8,100 nt of DNA from Mariniphaga sp. (GTDB lineage Bacteria; Bacteroidota; Bacteroidia; Bacteroidales; Prolixibacteraceae). The stretch is from positions 1 to 8,100 of the forward strand of contig JABMQB010000775.1 in NCBI GenBank assembly GCA_013203525.1, in the 5' to 3' direction. Shown here piece after piece: positions 7,429 through 8,100 of this stretch. A model generated the notes under the pieces. That model searched no databases. It was not told the origin of the DNA and saw nothing but the letters and a program-made list of their open reading frames with translations. The translations under genes were made by a program, and so were the position numbers. Numbering within the stretch: the first letter of the stretch is position 1; each line of letters begins with the position of its first letter.

Positions 7429-8028
7429 ATGAGAGTATTGAAGAAAGGAAAGAAAGTCTCTGGCGTGAGAACCGGTAGGTATATCTTGGAGATAGAAGAA
7501 GATAACCAGATAGTAAGATTTTCTGCTGTAGATGGAAGATTCTATTATCTTCTGTCACTTATTTCAGGCTGTGACAAATTGGGCCAGACAGATGAATGCA
7601 GCTCCATAAAAATTAAAGGCATTTCAAAGATAGGCAATAAATACGATATCAAATTGTTAGAAGATAGCTCTATCCGGGAACATAAGGAGTATCATTTCCT
7701 ATGTGAAGAGGATAGCATGGAATTTTATTATAGGGTAAAAGGGAATACCTTAAGTACGATGCAACATAGAGCAAAGATTTATCAAATATCTATGCCAGGT
7801 ATCCCTATCGATACAGATGGCCAATATACTCATGACTTTAGTAAGGATTGGATAGAGATGATGAAAGAGCAGGCTAAGGTAGGGATTCCCTGTTTATACC
7901 ATGCAGAGAATATCGCTCAGACGCAACCGTACAGAAGACCTGTATTTAGGAAATTCCAGCCTGATGATTATATCTACATTGCCAGAGTCTGGGATAAATA
8001 TCGTAGAGATATTCAGAAATCTCATTAA
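7429..8028 (+). CDS. Unrecognised 199-aa protein, possible beta-rich domain
   Basis: I do not recognise this protein. It has no signal peptide, membrane segment or clear catalytic motif. Residues 15-125 alternate hydrophobic and polar positions (GRYILEIEEDNQIVRFSAVD at 16-35, EFYYRVKG at 98-105), suggesting a beta-sandwich like the N-terminal domains of some glycosidases. The C-terminal part is less regular: helix-like KDWIEMMKEQAKVG (139-152), then basic-aromatic QPYRRPVFRKF (166-176) and VWDKYRRDIQK (187-197). The start ATG at 7429 has a modest AAGAGA site (7415-7420) at 8 nt, 37 nt after the GH36-like gene. Its stop lies 1 nt before the LacI-type gene, so it is embedded in the operon. Options are an accessory sugar-binding protein or the left-over N-terminal domain of a larger hydrolase. 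The reading frame being real is well supported by length and context. Confidence 0.65.
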   Translation: MRVLKKGKKVSGVRTGRYILEIEEDNQIVRFSAVDGRFYYLLSLISGCDKLGQTDECSSIKIKGISKIGNKYDIKLLEDSSIREHKEYHFLCEEDSMEFYYRVKGNTLSTMQHRAKIYQISMPGIPIDTDGQYTHDFSKDWIEMMKEQAKVGIPCLYHAENIAQTQPYRRPVFRKFQPDDYIYIARVWDKYRRDIQKSH

Positions 8029-8029
8029 T

Positions 8030-8100
8030 ATGTATACACAAAAAGAACTAGCAAAAATATTAAGGGTCTCTCAATCAACTATATCAAGAGCTGTAAGTAA
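8030..8100 (+). CDS. LacI-type transcriptional regulator, N-terminus only
   Basis: Only 23 codons fall in the window. They read as a LacI-type helix-turn-helix: TQKELAKIL (3-11, first helix) and VSQSTISRAVS (13-23, recognition helix). The usual Gly before VS in the turn is Arg12. The DNA-binding helices begin almost at the first residue, as in LacI-family proteins that go on to a periplasmic-binding-protein-like sensor domain; that domain would lie beyond the edge. The ATG is one base after the previous stop and has no good ribosome binding site, which suggests translational coupling. In this setting it probably senses a sugar derived from the substrate of the two glycosidases and controls the operon. 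The target operator was not found. Another helix-turn-helix family cannot be fully excluded from 23 residues. Confidence 0.75.
   Translation, partial: MYTQKELAKILRVSQSTISRAVS

Noticed and set aside
1..8100. CRISPR arrays, tRNA or rRNA genes, insertion sequences, integrases
   Set aside because: No regularly spaced repeats, cloverleaf-like motifs, rRNA-like blocks or transposase motifs were seen on either strand by eye.

Overview
The window looks like an accessory carbohydrate-utilisation locus from an AT-rich bacterium of the PVC type (Lentisphaerota/Victivallales-like, less certainly Planctomycetota or Omnitrophota). The main clues are a pseudopilin with an FTLIELLVVIAIIA helix and an exact C-terminal H-X9-DG motif, a large membrane protein of the DUF6785/DUF6784 type, and a LacI-type regulator next to unusual glycosidases. 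This taxonomic call is inference from protein families; no rRNA or marker gene is present.

Layout. Positions 1-310 (minus strand) hold the start of a small DUF4870-type membrane protein, cut by the window edge. Positions 311-449 are a divergent intergenic region with two good sigma70-like promoters whose -35 boxes overlap almost completely. From 450 to the right edge all six genes lie on the plus strand with short gaps (45, 27, 78, 37 and 1 nt) and no convincing terminator: a polytopic membrane protein (450-2390), an H-X9-DG pseudopilin (2436-3092), a GHL6/GH42-like glycosidase with a beta-galactosidase trimerisation-like domain (3120-5258), a divergent GH36-like alpha-galactosidase relative (5337-7391), an unrecognised 199-aa protein (7429-8028), and the first 23 codons of a LacI-type regulator (8030 to the edge). 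This is best read as one operon.

How the genes may work together (inference). Neither glycosidase has a visible signal peptide, so both probably act in the cytoplasm on imported oligosaccharides. The membrane protein is the only candidate permease here, though its family has no firmly established substrate that I know of. The pseudopilin may belong to a surface or secretion apparatus. The LacI-type protein would sense a sugar and control the locus.

The points most worth a second look are a GH42-style cysteine cluster in the first glycosidase, altered active-site motifs in the GH36-like protein, a REP-like palindrome inside the pseudopilin leader, a protein-like remnant between the two glycosidase genes, and the orphan 199-aa protein. 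No RNA gene, CRISPR array, transposase or integrase was seen.
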